Below, one piece after another: positions 27,119 through 36,359 of a stretch of 64,000 nucleotides of DNA (position 1 is its first letter; each line of letters begins with the position of its first letter). The stretch is from positions 1,356,576 through 1,420,575 of the forward strand of contig NZ_CP048877.1 of the NCBI RefSeq assembly GCF_011207455.1, given 5' to 3'. Position numbers and translations under genes: made by a program. Source of the stretch: Thermosulfuriphilus ammonigenes. Its GTDB lineage: Bacteria; Desulfobacterota; Thermodesulfobacteria; Thermodesulfobacteriales; ST65. The notes below the pieces were generated by a model. It worked only from the letters and a program-made list of their open reading frames with translations, did no database searches and was not told the DNA's origin.

Positions 27119-27466
27119 ATGGACAGGCAAGGTTTTACTCTAATTGAGCTTCTTGTGGCCATCGCCATTGTGGGGATCATCTCCATGGTGGCGGTTCCTC
27201 TCCTGATGCAGCACAAGGCCAGGGCCGCTGCCGGAGTGGCCACAGCATCTATTAGCTCTTGTGTTCGAGAGCTGGTGGCCGCTTATACCGACTCCGGAGA
27301 AAGTAGCCAGATCTGTCATCTTCCAGATGGAGCCTCCTGTAGTCTAAACATTGATACCAATACCCAAACCGTTCAGGCCACCACCTGTAGTCCGGTTATC
27401 AGTGGGGTGGCTCTCTTCTGCACTATAGATGCCTCGGGGCGGGTAAACTGTCAGCCCAATACCTAA
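27119..27466 (+). CDS. Second type IV pilin, paralogue of the first
   Basis: 115 residues, leader MDRQG cut before Phe6, Glu at mature position 5, then a hydrophobic helix. Six cysteines at 48, 66, 74, 90, 101 and 111 match those of the neighbour almost exactly, so the two arose by duplication and share disulfides, while surface residues differ. The ribosome site before the ATG at 27119 is weak; longer versions of this frame start inside the first pilin gene and are not real. A weaker ribosome site and the intervening terminator suggest a minor pilin. Confidence 0.9.
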   Translation: MDRQGFTLIELLVAIAIVGIISMVAVPLLMQHKARAAAGVATASISSCVRELVAAYTDSGESSQICHLPDGASCSLNIDTNTQTVQATTCSPVISGVALFCTIDASGRVNCQPNT

Positions 27467-27566
27467 ATATCCTCAGAGAAAAACAGGCCAAGATCCGCCG
27501 ACACTCCCCGGTTTACAGCTTTCTTTTTTTCTAATAAAAAGCCGGAAACATGTGCTGGAGGTGACC

Positions 27567-28226
27567 ATGAAGATCTTCATAGACACGGCGGACATTGAAG
27601 AGATCCGAGAGATTAACTCCTTAGGCATCCTAGATGGAGTGACCACCAATCCCTCTCTGGTGGCCAAAACGGGCAAGCCCTGGAAGGAGGCCATCGCTGA
27701 GATCGTGACCGAGGTCTCTGGAAAGCCGGTCTCTGTCGAGGTTATAGCCACCGATGTGGCCGGTATGGTTAAGGAGGCAAAGGAGCTCTCCCGGATTGCC
27801 GAAAATGTAGTGGTTAAAATTCCCTGCACCGAGGCCGGCCTGGAGGCTGTGGCCCGAATGAACAATGAAGGGGCCGGGGTAAAGACCAATGTCACCCTAG
27901 TGTTCTCGCCCCTTCAGGCCTTGCTGGCCGCCAAGGTGGGGGCCACCTATGTCTCTCCCTTTCTGGGACGCATCGATGATATCTCCTATGATGGAATGTT
28001 GGTCCTGGAAGAGATAATTAATATCTATGAGGTCTATGATCTGGCTACAGAGATTATTGCTGCCAGTATTCGTCATGTGGACCATGTCCGTCGGTGTGCT
28101 GAGCTAGGGGTGGATATTGCTACCGTGCCCTATAAGGTCATCAAGCAGATGTTTAGACACCCCCTGACCGATTTAGGTCTGGAGCGCTTTTTAAAGGATG
28201 CCCAGGCTGCTGGCATTACCATCTGA
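27567..28226 (+). CDS. Transaldolase / fructose-6-phosphate aldolase-like enzyme (TalC/FSA family)
   Basis: Class I aldolase of about 219 residues, the short (MipB/TalC) type. Visible features are FIDTAD at the start, TTNPSLVAK, and the Schiff-base lysine in [12 protein letters not shown] near residue 83. Short members act either as transaldolase in the pentose-phosphate pathway or as fructose-6-phosphate aldolase; sequence alone does not settle it. ATG at 27567 follows GGAGG. The heptose kinase gene begins at its stop (TGATG), which could link sedoheptulose-7-phosphate supply to heptose synthesis; this link is inferred. Confidence 0.9.
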   Translation: MKIFIDTADIEEIREINSLGILDGVTTNPSLVAKTGKPWKEAIAEIVTEVSGKPVSVEVIATDVAGMVKEAKELSRIAENVVVKIPCTEAGLEAVARMNNEGAGVKTNVTLVFSPLQALLAAKVGATYVSPFLGRIDDISYDGMLVLEEIINIYEVYDLATEIIAASIRHVDHVRRCAELGVDIATVPYKVIKQMFRHPLTDLGLERFLKDAQAAGITI

Positions 28227-29209
28227 TGACCCAAGAGCTCCTTGAGGCCTTAGATAAACTTTGCGGTCAGGTGGTCGCCGTGGTCGGTGACCTGATGGTA
28301 GACCACTTTATTTGGGGGGATGTCTCCCGGATTTCCCCGGAGGCCCCGGTGCCGGTGGTAGAGGTGCATCGGGAAAGTCTTCGCCTGGGAGGAGCGGCCA
28401 ACGTGGCCGATAACCTTTTTTGTCTGGGGTTAAGGCCTCTTCTCTGCGGTCTTTTGGGGCCGGATGCCTCTGGTCAGTGGTTACGAGAGGAGCTTCGCCG
28501 GCGTGGGCTTCCTGATCAAGGGCTTATCCCTGACGACCGTCCGACCACTGTAAAGACCAGAGTGGTGGCTCAGGGACAGCATGTAGTTCGCTTTGACAAG
28601 GAAAGGCGTGATCCAGCCCCCCTAAAGGCTGTTAAGTCCATATTGAGGATTATCGAGGAGTCCCTAGAAGCTATTCGGCTTATAATTGTTTCTGACTATG
28701 CCAAGGGCACAGTTACAGCCCCTCTAATGGAGGGGTTAAAAAACTTGGCCAAATCGAGGGATATTCCCCTCTTGGTCGACCCCAAAGTGGACAACGCTGA
28801 TCTTTATCGGGGGGCTTGGTTGATTACACCTAATCGAGCCGAGGCGGAGGCCTTGACCGGCCATCGGATCAGACATCGGCAGGACCTGGTGGCGGTGGTC
28901 GAAAGATTGAGGGGGCGTCTCAACATTCCGGTGGTTCTGGTTACCCTGGGGGCAGAGGGGATGGCCCTTTTTGAAGGGGACCGGCCTCCCTTTTTTATCC
29001 CGGCCCTGGCCCGAGAGATCTATGATGTTACCGGAGCCGGAGATACCGTGATGGCGGCTCTGGCGGCAGGCCTGACCGCCGGGCTTTCTCTGTCCCAGGC
29101 CGCTGTTTTAGCCAACCACGCAGCGGCGGTGGTGGTAGGTAAGATAGGAACGGCAGCGATTACCAAAGAGGAACTTCGGCAGCAGCTCGCTGAAGGGAGG
29201 TCCTGTTGA
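28226..29209 (+). CDS. rfaE1: D-glycero-beta-D-manno-heptose-7-phosphate kinase (RfaE1/HldA)
   Basis: PfkB-family sugar kinase that phosphorylates heptose 7-phosphate at C1 for lipopolysaccharide core. It shows the family start VVGDLMVDHFIWG, the RLGGAANVA pocket, PKVDNADLYRGAWLITPN and the anion-hole motif DVTGAGDT near residue 276. The fused nucleotidyltransferase domain of HldE is absent, so this is the single-domain form (327 residues). The stop overlaps the following DUF4416 gene by four bases. Confidence 0.93.
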   Translation: MTQELLEALDKLCGQVVAVVGDLMVDHFIWGDVSRISPEAPVPVVEVHRESLRLGGAANVADNLFCLGLRPLLCGLLGPDASGQWLREELRRRGLPDQGLIPDDRPTTVKTRVVAQGQHVVRFDKERRDPAPLKAVKSILRIIEESLEAIRLIIVSDYAKGTVTAPLMEGLKNLAKSRDIPLLVDPKVDNADLYRGAWLITPNRAEAEALTGHRIRHRQDLVAVVERLRGRLNIPVVLVTLGAEGMALFEGDRPPFFIPALAREIYDVTGAGDTVMAALAAGLTAGLSLSQAAVLANHAAAVVVGKIGTAAITKEELRQQLAEGRSC

Positions 29210-29751
29210 GTCACCCGCAGCCCTCCTTGCCGGCCAAACCAATAGCCAGTATCTTTGGCCGCCGGGAAGAATCCATTGAAGAGGCTCTAAGGGCTCTAAA
29301 AAAGGTGTTGGGTCCAGTAATCCTTAAAAGCTCCTGGCTACCTTTTGACCTAACGAATTATTATCAGCCAGAATTCGGCTCCGGGCTGAAGCGGCTTTTT
29401 GTGGCCTTTGCCGGCTTTTTGGCCCAGGAGGATCTACCCCGGCTCAAACATCGAACCTACGAGCAGGAGATGCTCTTATCTGTTGCCGGACGACGCCAAG
29501 TGAATATTGATCCCGGCTATCTTCTCCCAGAAAGATTGGTTCTGGCCACCTTTAAGAACTATTCTCACCGCATTTATCTATCCCAGGGGGTCTATGCCGA
29601 TCTTACCCTGATCTTTGAGAGGGGGAGCTATCGTCCGTTACCCTGGACCTATCCGGATTATGTCCGGGATGGAATTCCCTTTTTTAATAAGGTCCGGCAG
29701 CTCTATGTGGAAGAGCTTAAAAAGGAGGGACTATGGCCCTTAAAAGCATGA
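29206..29751 (+). CDS. DUF4416-family protein
   Basis: 181 residues with the conserved blocks of DUF4416, including SSWLPFDLTNYY, YEQEMLLSVAGRRQVNIDPG, FKNYSHRIYL and the closing YPDYVRDG. No function is established. The start is TTG at 29206, overlapping the kinase stop (TTGA), with GAAGGGAGG nine bases ahead. It sits between heptose kinase and yicC, overlapping yicC by 19 bases, so it belongs to the same operon. Confidence 0.8.
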   Translation: MSHPQPSLPAKPIASIFGRREESIEEALRALKKVLGPVILKSSWLPFDLTNYYQPEFGSGLKRLFVAFAGFLAQEDLPRLKHRTYEQEMLLSVAGRRQVNIDPGYLLPERLVLATFKNYSHRIYLSQGVYADLTLIFERGSYRPLPWTYPDYVRDGIPFFNKVRQLYVEELKKEGLWPLKA

Positions 29752-30614
29752 CTGCCTTTGGCCGGACCAGTCATTCCTTTGAGGGCTGGCGCCTTACCGT
29801 GGAGATTAAAAGCCTTAATCATCGTTTCCTGGACATTATCCTCCGTCTCCCCAAGCGCTACAGCCCTCTTGAAGAGCGTATCCGCCGGCTGCTCAGGGAA
29901 AAAATCGCTCGGGGGCGCCTGGAGGTTTCCGTCCAGATAAATGGTTCTCCTCCGGGGGTTCTGGCTCTCGCCTGCAACTGGGAGCTGGCTCGGGCCCTGG
30001 TAACCATATTAAAGAATCTTAAGGCCGAGCTGGCTTTGGAAGGAGAGGTCAGTTTGGCCCAGGTGGCTTCTTTCCGGGAGATTATTGTGCCTTCGGAGGA
30101 AGAGGTCGATCTGGAGCTCCTCTGGCAGGAACTGGCTCCACTTCTGGCCAAGACTCTTGAAGATCTTCAGGCCATGAGGCTAAAGGAGGGGCAGGCCCTT
30201 CTGGATGATCTCCAGGAAAGATTGCTTAAGGTGGAAGACCTCCTTGGAGAGATAAAGGAAATCTGGCCGGTGGCCTACGAGGCAGCCAGAGAGCGCCTTA
30301 GAGAACGGCTTCAGCGTGCCCTATCCGGAATTGAGTATGATCCGGCCCGTTTGGCTCAAGAAATGGCCATCATGGCCGATAAATTAGATATTAATGAAGA
30401 AATGGTTCGATTGAGGAGCCATATCGATCAATTTCGTCACTATCTTTCTCTTGACGAACCGGTGGGACGCCGTCTGGATTTTCTTGTTCAGGAAATGTTT
30501 CGGGAGGTGAATACTCTTTCCAACAAGGTTCAAGAGGCCAAAATAAATCATCTGGCTGTAGAAATAAAAGGGGAACTGGAGCGTCTCCGGGAGCAGATCC
30601 AGAACATTGAATGA
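29733..30614 (+). CDS. yicC: YicC-family endoribonuclease
   Basis: Endoribonuclease family that cuts regulatory RNAs in E. coli. The N-terminal MTAFGR-type motif and IKSLNHRFLDI, plus the C-terminal RLDFLVQEMFREVNTLSNK block, are all present in 293 residues. The middle is a long coiled coil. The yicC, remA-like, gmk order is a common bacterial arrangement. Confidence 0.93.
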   Translation: MALKSMTAFGRTSHSFEGWRLTVEIKSLNHRFLDIILRLPKRYSPLEERIRRLLREKIARGRLEVSVQINGSPPGVLALACNWELARALVTILKNLKAELALEGEVSLAQVASFREIIVPSEEEVDLELLWQELAPLLAKTLEDLQAMRLKEGQALLDDLQERLLKVEDLLGEIKEIWPVAYEAARERLRERLQRALSGIEYDPARLAQEMAIMADKLDINEEMVRLRSHIDQFRHYLSLDEPVGRRLDFLVQEMFREVNTLSNKVQEAKINHLAVEIKGELERLREQIQNIE

Positions 30615-30707
30615 GTTTTAGGGGAACAAAAAACTTTACCTTTGGGCGTTTTGAGGTTAAATTGCCTGTTTAAGTTAGAAAATAAAAGATAGTTGGAGGT
30701 AAAAGCC

Positions 30708-30995
30708 GTGGAGTGCAAATGTCGCCTTTTAAACATCGGTTTTGGCAATTCTGTGGTAGCGGAGAGAATTGTGGCCATAGTAAATCCCTCCTCAGCGCCG
30801 ATGAAAAGGCTGCGGGAGGAGGCAAAGGAGAATAAGCGTCTTATTGATGCTACCCAAGGGCGCCGCACAAGATCCATCATTATTACTGATAGCAATCATG
30901 TCATCCTTTCTGCCATTCAGGCCGAAACCATAGCTCAGCGACTCTCTTCAGATATCTTCAAGATGATGGCCGCTGAGGAGGAAAAGTCCAAATAA
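30708..30995 (+). CDS. remA: RemA-like protein (DUF370 family)
   Basis: RemA in Bacillus is a DNA-binding activator of biofilm-matrix genes and osmoprotection; the family is common beside gmk. The family core [19 protein letters not shown] starts near residue 6, with the [18 protein letters not shown] block near 52. GTG at 30708, eight bases after GGAGGT, is the start; the TTG at 30693 overlaps that site. About 95 residues. Function here is inferred. Confidence 0.88.
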   Translation: MECKCRLLNIGFGNSVVAERIVAIVNPSSAPMKRLREEAKENKRLIDATQGRRTRSIIITDSNHVILSAIQAETIAQRLSSDIFKMMAAEEEKSK

Positions 30996-31001
30996 AGTCA
31001 T

Positions 31002-31607
31002 ATGCGCCGTGGTTGCTTGATGGTCATCTCTGCTCCCTCTGGGGCGGGGAAGACCACCCTTATCCGGCAGCTCCTCAGGCTGGAGAAGAATCTGATCTTC
31101 TCTGTCTCCCATACTACCAGATCACCGAGGCCTGGGGAGGTGGAGGGTAAGGATTACTACTTTGTCTCTCGGGAAGAATTTGAGTCTTTGGTGGCCGCGG
31201 GGGCCTTTTTGGAATGGGCAGAGGTCCACGGAAATCTCTATGGTACCAGTATGGAAAAAATCCGGGAGCATTTAGACTCCGGGCGCGATGTGGTCTTGGA
31301 TATAGATGTTCAGGGAGCCCGTCAGGTAAGGAAGAAGATGGGACTCGAGGCGGCCCTGATTTTTATTCTGCCTCCCTCGTGGTCAGAGCTTGAACGACGT
31401 TTGCGATCTCGGGGCACGGAAGATGAGGCTAGCCTGAGAAGGCGTCTTGACGCCGCTCGCCAGGAGATTCAGGCGGCCTCAGAATTTGATTATCTGGTGC
31501 TCAATGACCGTTTTGACCGGGCCCTTTCTGCCCTGAGATCTATTTTAACCGCTGAACGACTCAGGTCTTTTCGCCATTCTGATCTCCTCCGACAGTGGCT
31601 TACCTAA
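31002..31607 (+). CDS. gmk: Guanylate kinase
   Basis: Converts GMP to GDP with ATP. The P-loop [10 protein letters not shown] (near residue 10), the SHTTRSPRPGEVEGKDYYFV substrate region and the RLRSRGTEDE lid are all present. The 201 residues are standard. Seven bases after the remA-like gene. Confidence 0.96.
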   Translation: MRRGCLMVISAPSGAGKTTLIRQLLRLEKNLIFSVSHTTRSPRPGEVEGKDYYFVSREEFESLVAAGAFLEWAEVHGNLYGTSMEKIREHLDSGRDVVLDIDVQGARQVRKKMGLEAALIFILPPSWSELERRLRSRGTEDEASLRRRLDAARQEIQAASEFDYLVLNDRFDRALSALRSILTAERLRSFRHSDLLRQWLT

Positions 31608-31608
31608 A

Positions 31609-32361
31609 ATGGCCGAGGTGATTTGGGGGTATCATCCGGTGCTCGAGGCCCTCTCGGCCCGACCCGGAGAAGTGGAACGAATTGTCGTCTCCCAGCGCCA
31701 TCTTCGACGTCATCGGGAGATTATCAACCGGGCCCGTCGTCTGGGAATTCCTCTGGAAATAAGGGCCCAGCTCCCTCCCCTTAAGGCTCCCCATGGAGGG
31801 AAGGTGGTTCATCAGGGGGTGGTGGCCTATGTGGCCACTTATCGTTATGCTACCCTGGAGGAGATCCGGAACGCCTGGCAGAAGGCTGAGGAGCCGGCCT
31901 TTGTCCTTCTCCTCGATCAAATCATCGATCCTCAGAATCTGGGAGCCCTTATTCGTTCGGCCGAGGCCGCCGGAGTTCAGGGGGTAATTATTCCCAAACA
32001 TCGATCAGCCAGGGTGACGGCCACGGTGGAAAAGGCCTCGGCCGGGGCTACAGAACATGTTCTTGTCGCTAGGGTGACCAACCTGGTACGGACTATGGAG
32101 TGGCTAAAGGGAGAAGGACTCTGGTTAGTAGGGGCCGCCCCCGAAGGAGAGAAGATTCTTTACGATTTGGATCTTCGAGGCCCCGTAGGCATAGTAGTCG
32201 GTAGTGAGGGACGGGGGCTCCGCCCCCTGGTGGCCCAGTCTTGTGACTTTCTGGCCAGGATCCCTATGCGCGGACGCCTCTCTTCTCTTAATGCCTCTGT
32301 GGCCGGGGCTCTTTTTCTCTTTGAGGTCGTTCGTCAGCGGCTGGCAGAAGAGAGATGTTAA
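31609..32361 (+). CDS. rlmB: 23S rRNA (guanosine-2'-O)-methyltransferase RlmB/TrmH family
   Basis: SPOUT-fold methyltransferase. The N-terminal substrate-binding domain is about residues 1-85; the knotted domain has DQIIDPQNLGALIRSAEAAG near 105, GSEGRGLRPL near 204 and IPMRGRLSSLNASVA near 220, the three motif blocks of SpoU proteins. 250 residues fit RlmB, which modifies G2251 of 23S rRNA. The end overlaps waaA by seven bases. Confidence 0.92.
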   Translation: MAEVIWGYHPVLEALSARPGEVERIVVSQRHLRRHREIINRARRLGIPLEIRAQLPPLKAPHGGKVVHQGVVAYVATYRYATLEEIRNAWQKAEEPAFVLLLDQIIDPQNLGALIRSAEAAGVQGVIIPKHRSARVTATVEKASAGATEHVLVARVTNLVRTMEWLKGEGLWLVGAAPEGEKILYDLDLRGPVGIVVGSEGRGLRPLVAQSCDFLARIPMRGRLSSLNASVAGALFLFEVVRQRLAEERC

Positions 32362-33599
32362 CGGCCCTTTATTCCTGGTTGACTAAAGGCCTCTACTATC
32401 CTCTGGTCCCCTTGGTGCCGGCCAGACTAAAACGAATTCAGAACCTTCCGCCAGGGCCCTTTGATATATGGTTTCAGGCCGTCTCCGTGGGAGAGGTGGC
32501 AGTAGCCGAGGCCCTGGTGGGGGCCCTTCTGCAGATGGACCCAGGGCTTAGGGTCCTGGTAACCAGCACCACCCTCACCGGTCTAGATCGGGCCCGAAAG
32601 ACCTTAGGGCATAGGGTTGAGGTGGCTCCCTATGTCTTTGACTTTCCTCAGCTGGTAAAAGCGGCCCTGGAGCGGGTGGCTCCCCGGATTTTTTCTCCTA
32701 TTGAGACGGAGCTTTGGCCCAACATGATCCTTGAGGCCTCGGGTAGAGGAGCTCATCTTTTGCTCGTCAACGCCCGTATTTCCCCCTTTTCTTTCCCGCG
32801 CTACCGGCGACTTCGCCCCTTTATGGCCGAGATTTTGCGACGCTTCTCGGCCTTTTTGGCCATCTCTTCCGTCCATGCTCGGCGTCTTGAAGCTCTAGGG
32901 GCCCACCCAGGAAGGATTCATATCTGTGGCAATGCCAAATTTGAGGGATTAAGCCGACGTATAACCTCTTGTGATCTGGGGCCATGGTTTGATCTTCTTG
33001 ATCTTTCTCTCGAAAGGCCGGTCCTTGTAGTGGGAAGTCTCCGGCAGGGGGAACAAGATGTCTTGGCCCAGAGCCTTAAGGCCCTTTTTGAGGCTGTTCC
33101 CTCTCTTTTTGTCCTTATTGCCCCTCGGCATCTTACTTGGCTGGAGCCCCTTCAGCAGAGCCTCAGAGGTCAAGGCCTTGACTCCCAGCTCCTCTCCGAA
33201 CTCCGTTCTGGGGTCCCTAGACGGGCCTCGGTGATTGTCGTGGACGAAATTGGCCATCTTTTCTGCCTTTATGGTCTGGCCCGGGTGGCCTTTGTCGGCG
33301 GGAGTCTCATCCCCAAGGGAGGCCAGAACCTCCTGGAGCCGGCGGCCTGGGGGGTTCCGGTACTCTACGGTCCCTACACCTCAAATTTTGAGGAGGCCCG
33401 GGGTCTTCTGGAAGACAAAGGCGGAGGACAGGTGGTTCGCTCCTCGGAGGATCTAACCAAGACGGTGCTTGCTGTCCTCTCCGGATCTTCAGGGGGCCCC
33501 AGCGGGGAAAAAGCCCGAGAAGCGGCCCAAGAAGCCAGCGGAGCGGCCACCCGGCAGGCCCGGTTGATCCTCGAATATCTTAGCGCACGGCGGCCTTGA
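32355..33599 (+). CDS. waaA: 3-deoxy-D-manno-octulosonic acid transferase (WaaA/KdtA)
   Basis: Adds Kdo to lipid A on the inner-membrane face. A GT-B enzyme of 414 residues with the N-terminal hydrophobic anchor, the catalytic Glu in VSVGEVAVAE near residue 42, and the C-terminal GGSLIPKGGQNLLEPAAWGVPVL donor-site block (read in parts) near 314. It confirms a lipopolysaccharide outer membrane. Its 3' end overlaps the convergent GH57 gene by 20 bases. Confidence 0.94.
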   Translation: MLTALYSWLTKGLYYPLVPLVPARLKRIQNLPPGPFDIWFQAVSVGEVAVAEALVGALLQMDPGLRVLVTSTTLTGLDRARKTLGHRVEVAPYVFDFPQLVKAALERVAPRIFSPIETELWPNMILEASGRGAHLLLVNARISPFSFPRYRRLRPFMAEILRRFSAFLAISSVHARRLEALGAHPGRIHICGNAKFEGLSRRITSCDLGPWFDLLDLSLERPVLVVGSLRQGEQDVLAQSLKALFEAVPSLFVLIAPRHLTWLEPLQQSLRGQGLDSQLLSELRSGVPRRASVIVVDEIGHLFCLYGLARVAFVGGSLIPKGGQNLLEPAAWGVPVLYGPYTSNFEEARGLLEDKGGGQVVRSSEDLTKTVLAVLSGSSGGPSGEKAREAAQEASGAATRQARLILEYLSARRP

Positions 33600-35679
33600 T
33601 AACCAGCTCCAGCCCTTCACCAGAATCCAGTTCCAGGAGGAAGTGGGGCATAAGGGCCAGGGCCTGAATGGTCTTTTCATAGCCAGATTCTGATTGAGAG
33701 ACTGTTTCCACCGGGAAAAACCACAGGCTGGCCGAAGGAAAGACAAGTCGCAATCTGGCCCCTACCGCTTGATCCTCAAAAAGGACTTCGCCCACCCCCT
33801 CGGCAGCCCAGGCCTCATTGAGGGGATGTTGTTGGCCGCCGGCCAACAGGCGGCCTTGACCATAGGCCAAAGCCGCGGGGAAGAGGTTGAATTCCACCCC
33901 GAAACGGCAAGATATTCTTTCTTTTGAAAGGTTTTCAAGATGGTAATGGACTTCTATTTCTCGCCCCCCCTGGGAGAGACGAAAGCGCTTGGTCAACTTA
34001 AGGGGGTGTCTGGGAAGTCCGGGAGGATAGAGCCCCCCCTCTCGAGAGAAGATCAGCTCGTTTTTTTCACGCCGGAAGCCAAAGGGTTGATTGGCAAAAT
34101 CTCCCCACTCCCCAAAGTCACAGCGTCTAAAGGCCTCCAGATCCCGAAAGGGGTCGAAGAAGTGATCAATGAAACTATTTCGCTCATACCAGTCGTAGGC
34201 AAGAGAGGCCAAAAGATCCGGCTCTAGGTCTCGAGGAAGATGATGGATACTGAAAACCCCCTCTGCTGCCCCTTCTGGTGAAGGGGTTCCGTGGAGCAAT
34301 TTTTCTTTAAGGGCCCGATGATAGGCCTCTTCTCGGCGGGTGAGGGTGTTTATGTAGTTGGTTCGGGCGGAAAAGATAGTCCATTCTCGGAGCTGACCGC
34401 CATAATGGGGCAAAAAGACCAGGGCGGCCTCCTTGGAGTGGACAAAAACCTCTGGTTGGCCATCAAAGTTTATATCGGAAACCTCGATTTTAAAGGCTCT
34501 TTCCTGGCGACGGACGGTCCCTTCAGCCTCTGCCAAAGAGGCCCAGACGGCCTGACGAAGATGAGGGAGATAAAGCCCCCCAAAGATGCCATGCCAATAG
34601 GCATCGTTGCACTGGGCAGCCAGGAGGGAGAGCCTAGCCCCTTCTTCCCAGTGCCCTGGTTGCCTGGTGAGCTGACTGACCATGAGCATTCTTTTGTGAA
34701 GGTGATTGGATTCAGGATACTTGACCAGAAAGTTCTTCCAGTGGCCACCGCGAATAAGGCCCTTAAAACGTTCCTTGTCATCCCCGAGGCGCTTAAAAAG
34801 CTCCTCCAGCTCATATATTCGGCTGGTGGGCAGAGTCCATTCTTCCATCTCCATGTAGGAGGCCGTGGGGAGATAGCATATTCCCTGAGGAGGAATCTTT
34901 TTTAAGGCCTCTTGGTAGGTAAGAAAGTGGACCAGATCCTCATCAACCCATCGGGCCGAGGCTTCTAAGAAGTTTTTAAGCCAGCCCTTTTGGTAAACCC
35001 ATTCTGCGGTACCTGGCCAGGCTCCAAACTTCTCACCATCGTCAAAGTAGATGAACATCCGCCCTCCCCGAAAGCGGATGTCTCGCAGATAATTTTCCAG
35101 GTTTTTTACCGGCCAGAAGGGAATGGCGTATCTCAGGGTCTCATCGATAGGGAAGATGGCCAGACGTTTGCCCTCGCTTTCGGTAAGGTAGTAGCCAAAA
35201 AGCTGGTCTTTACTAAAACCGGAGACAATGAAGTGACGATCATCCACGACTACATATTCAATGCCTAAATCGGCGAGGTCTTCGATAATTTGAGATTCCC
35301 AGACTCGCTCCGTTAGCCAAAGACCAGTAGGGGTCTGACCAAAGCGACGCCGGATGTAGTCTTTGTGGCGTAAGATTTGCTCTTTACGGTCATCCCGGCT
35401 AATCGCTGCCAGTACTGGTTCAAAGAACCCCCCGCAGACAAACTCCACCTGGCCTTCTGCCGCCAGCTCTCCCAAGGTCTCGATTACTTGGGGGGCCTTT
35501 TCCTCCCACCACTTAAGGAGAATGCCACTTACATGAATGGCCAATCGGAAGTGCCGGGCCCCTTTTATTCCTTTTAAAAAAGGCAGATAACAAGTTTCGG
35601 TAAGCCGGCTGACGACATGATCGAAGTTCCCTAGTGGCTGGTGATTGTGAATCCCGAAGACAAAGGGCAAGGCCTTCAT
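33580..35679 (-). CDS. GH57 4-alpha-glucanotransferase-like enzyme
   Basis: Glycoside hydrolase family 57; close relatives are thermophile 4-alpha-glucanotransferases or amylases that remodel glycogen-type glucans. The start has GIHNHQPLGNF (family motif), the catalytic Glu is in LWLTERVWE near residue 123, and the acid/base Asp lies in IYFDDGEKFG near 214. A C-terminal beta-rich domain (about 390-690, DUF1926-type) follows. 699 residues and motif order match the Thermococcus-type glucanotransferase. GGAG precedes the ATG. No other glycogen gene is adjacent. Confidence 0.88.
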   Translation of the reverse strand: MKALPFVFGIHNHQPLGNFDHVVSRLTETCYLPFLKGIKGARHFRLAIHVSGILLKWWEEKAPQVIETLGELAAEGQVEFVCGGFFEPVLAAISRDDRKEQILRHKDYIRRRFGQTPTGLWLTERVWESQIIEDLADLGIEYVVVDDRHFIVSGFSKDQLFGYYLTESEGKRLAIFPIDETLRYAIPFWPVKNLENYLRDIRFRGGRMFIYFDDGEKFGAWPGTAEWVYQKGWLKNFLEASARWVDEDLVHFLTYQEALKKIPPQGICYLPTASYMEMEEWTLPTSRIYELEELFKRLGDDKERFKGLIRGGHWKNFLVKYPESNHLHKRMLMVSQLTRQPGHWEEGARLSLLAAQCNDAYWHGIFGGLYLPHLRQAVWASLAEAEGTVRRQERAFKIEVSDINFDGQPEVFVHSKEAALVFLPHYGGQLREWTIFSARTNYINTLTRREEAYHRALKEKLLHGTPSPEGAAEGVFSIHHLPRDLEPDLLASLAYDWYERNSFIDHFFDPFRDLEAFRRCDFGEWGDFANQPFGFRREKNELIFSREGGLYPPGLPRHPLKLTKRFRLSQGGREIEVHYHLENLSKERISCRFGVEFNLFPAALAYGQGRLLAGGQQHPLNEAWAAEGVGEVLFEDQAVGARLRLVFPSASLWFFPVETVSQSESGYEKTIQALALMPHFLLELDSGEGLELVIKAAVR

Positions 35680-35756
35680 GAAGGAGTCTCCTTTGTGTCA
35701 TCTTTCTCAGATACCCGATCTTTTTCATACCAAAGTATAGATAGAACGGGCAAGCT

Positions 35757-36359
35757 TTAGGAGTTGGCCTCTTCGAGAAGACGCAGGCTATCTTCTACCA
35801 AGCCTCGGAGGGTCTCATTGGGATAATCTATCTCCCGAACTAATAGGAGGCCTTGGGGGGAGAGTCTTCGGAGCCCCCAGAGACAGCGACGTTTGGTCTC
35901 CTCAGGGCTGTTCCGGGCGGCGTAAAGGGGAAGGTTAACCTCAAAGAAGGAAAGGCTATCGGCCTCTTTGAGGATGTCTGCCCGGGGATCACCACCTTGT
36001 TCATGGCGTCTCACCAGTCGGCATACCTCGGCGATAAGTTCCTGATCAGCCCCGCATTCCCGCATAAGTTTTTCTAAGATTTGGGCGCTGAGGTTGGCGT
36101 GGGCCTCCTTGAAGGCCTCGTAAGTAGAGAATTCCTCCCGGCGTAGCCGCTGGGGTCGGGCTCGTTCTAGGTCATGCCCCAGGGCAGCAATTTCCAGGGC
36201 CGGATCGGCCTCAGGGAAGAGCCGCCGGAGCCACCTTAGAGTGTTTTCGGCGTGAGCAGGGTCTTCGGGGACCTCGGATTGGGCAACAAGCTCCCTTATC
36301 CGGGTTGTGATACATTTAAGCACTTCGGGTGGGGGATCTTTCAAGCTGATAGAAGACAA
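35757..36359 (-). CDS. HD-domain protein (DUF4202-like)
   Basis: 200 residues with a HD-type metal site: histidine in HAENTLRWL near residue 40, AALGHDLERA near 63, and a later RRHEQGG near 118. HD proteins are phosphohydrolases, but substrates vary and this subfamily has none established. Start is TTG at 36359, behind an AAGGAGG site four to five bases away, overlapping the end of the upstream DIP-synthase gene by 44 bases. Confidence 0.75.
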   Translation of the reverse strand: MSSISLKDPPPEVLKCITTRIRELVAQSEVPEDPAHAENTLRWLRRLFPEADPALEIAALGHDLERARPQRLRREEFSTYEAFKEAHANLSAQILEKLMRECGADQELIAEVCRLVRRHEQGGDPRADILKEADSLSFFEVNLPLYAARNSPEETKRRCLWGLRRLSPQGLLLVREIDYPNETLRGLVEDSLRLLEEANS

